Below are positions 63,836-64,000 of a stretch of DNA of 64,000 bases, one piece after another. How positions within the stretch are numbered: position 1 is the first letter of the stretch; each line of letters starts with the position of its first letter. This DNA comes from Gammaproteobacteria bacterium RIFCSPHIGHO2_12_FULL_41_20 (GTDB taxonomy: Bacteria > Pseudomonadota > Gammaproteobacteria > DSM-16500), in NCBI GenBank assembly GCA_001801575.1, contig MGYC01000038.1, positions 118,163-182,162 on the forward strand, read 5' to 3'. The notes below the pieces were generated by a model, which was given only the letters and a program-made list of their open reading frames with translations, was not told the DNA's origin and made no database searches. Position numbers and translations under genes: made by a program.

Positions 63836-64000
63836 ATGGCGGCAACTCGGAGGCAAGAATCTACACCTTTACTGGCAGCTACGTTCAGCTATGGCACAAC
63901 AACAAGCACTCCAGCTGCTGCTCCTGCAGTAGCACCGCCAGCCACTCCAGCTGCTGCTCCTGCAGTAGCACCGCCAGCCACTCCAGCTGCTGCTCCTGCA
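63836..64000 (+). CDS. Protein with Ala/Pro tandem repeat, partial (runs off the window)
   Basis: ATG at 63836 follows AGGGGTG with a six-base spacing. The frame reads MAATRRQESTPLLAATFSYG, then a repeating ATPAAAPAVAPP unit. From 63908 the DNA repeats with a period of 36 bases for about 2.6 copies to the window end. No signal peptide is visible. The start is plausible for a cytoplasmic or secreted host-directed protein but function is unknown. Confidence 0.6.
   Translation, partial: MAATRRQESTPLLAATFSYGTTTSTPAAAPAVAPPATPAAAPAVAPPATPAAAPA
63908..64000. repeat. 36-bp in-frame tandem repeat (incomplete)
   Basis: Units starting ACTCCAGCTGCTGCTCCTGC are identical for the copies visible, encoding ATPAAAPAVAPP-like dodecapeptides. 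The identity suggests recent expansion. The total copy number lies outside the window. Confidence 0.85.

Noticed and set aside
1..64000. CRISPR arrays, rRNA genes, prophage or IS transposase genes
   Set aside because: I looked for regularly spaced repeats, rRNA-like sequence and transposase motifs and found none; the only tandem repeat is the 36-bp coding one at the end.

Overview
The window is a chromosomal segment of an AT-rich gammaproteobacterium. Several gene orders match those of enterobacteria: uvrY-uvrC-pgsA followed by tRNA-Gly, tRNA-Cys and tRNA-Leu; mltD next to a YafS-like methyltransferase, rnhA and dnaQ; bamD divergent from rluD-pgeF; and lepA-lepB-rnc-era-recO-pdxJ. Central metabolism leans on amino acids: a very large NAD-dependent glutamate dehydrogenase, alanine dehydrogenase, threonine dehydrogenase with Kbl, PepN, an M17 aminopeptidase and an omega-aminotransferase. 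A eukaryote-like SNARE gene, a large repeat-built coiled-coil gene and a possible itaconate or mesaconate breakdown operon point to a host-associated, probably intracellular lineage (Legionellales/Coxiellaceae-like). That placement is an inference.

Layout. 1-6.1 kb: glutamate dehydrogenase, TsaB, ferredoxin. 6.1-11.5 kb: tRNAs, an omega-aminotransferase, pgsA-uvrC-uvrY and tRNA-Ser. 11.5-18.5 kb: dnaQ, rnhA, methyltransferase, mltD, a minor-pilin remnant (pilV-pilW-pilX) and serC. 18.5-30.7 kb: fumC, pepN, ubiG with a MupP/Gph phosphatase, pncA, ygfZ, nadE, bamD, rluD and pgeF. 30.9-36.4 kb: HtrA protease and an RND efflux pair. 36.4-45.7 kb: an accessory region with a four-gene CoA-thioester operon (ThDP decarboxylase, CoA-transferase, MaoC hydratase, CitE-like lyase), a 1126-residue coiled-coil protein with an internal duplication, and a 189-residue full-length longin/R-SNARE protein resembling Ykt6. 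45.8-55.5 kb: cysS, gltX, pdxJ, recO, era, rnc, lepB, lepA, ygfX, sdhE. 55.5-64 kb: kbl-tdh, M17 aminopeptidase, alanine dehydrogenase, htpG, a small secreted protein, and the start of a protein with a Pro/Ala tandem repeat that runs off the window.

The strongest discovery candidate is the SNARE-like gene at 45109-45678. It has a longin-like N-terminus, an ungapped Ykt6-like SNARE motif with the zero-layer arginine, and a C-terminal Cys-Cys pair where Ykt6 is lipidated. Beside it, the CoA-transferase, hydratase and lyase set is the combination used to degrade itaconate, an antimicrobial metabolite of macrophages.

A second theme is a set of long palindromic repeats (families A-E, about 100-180 bp) lying exactly at gene borders. 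In families C and D, and at one position in A, two copies differ in sequence but each change is mirrored in the opposite arm, so pairing is kept. Repeat ends supply the last codons and stops of several genes (rnhA, gltX, mupP/gph, pncA, rluD) and the probable 5' end of pilV. No transposase, rRNA or CRISPR array was seen.
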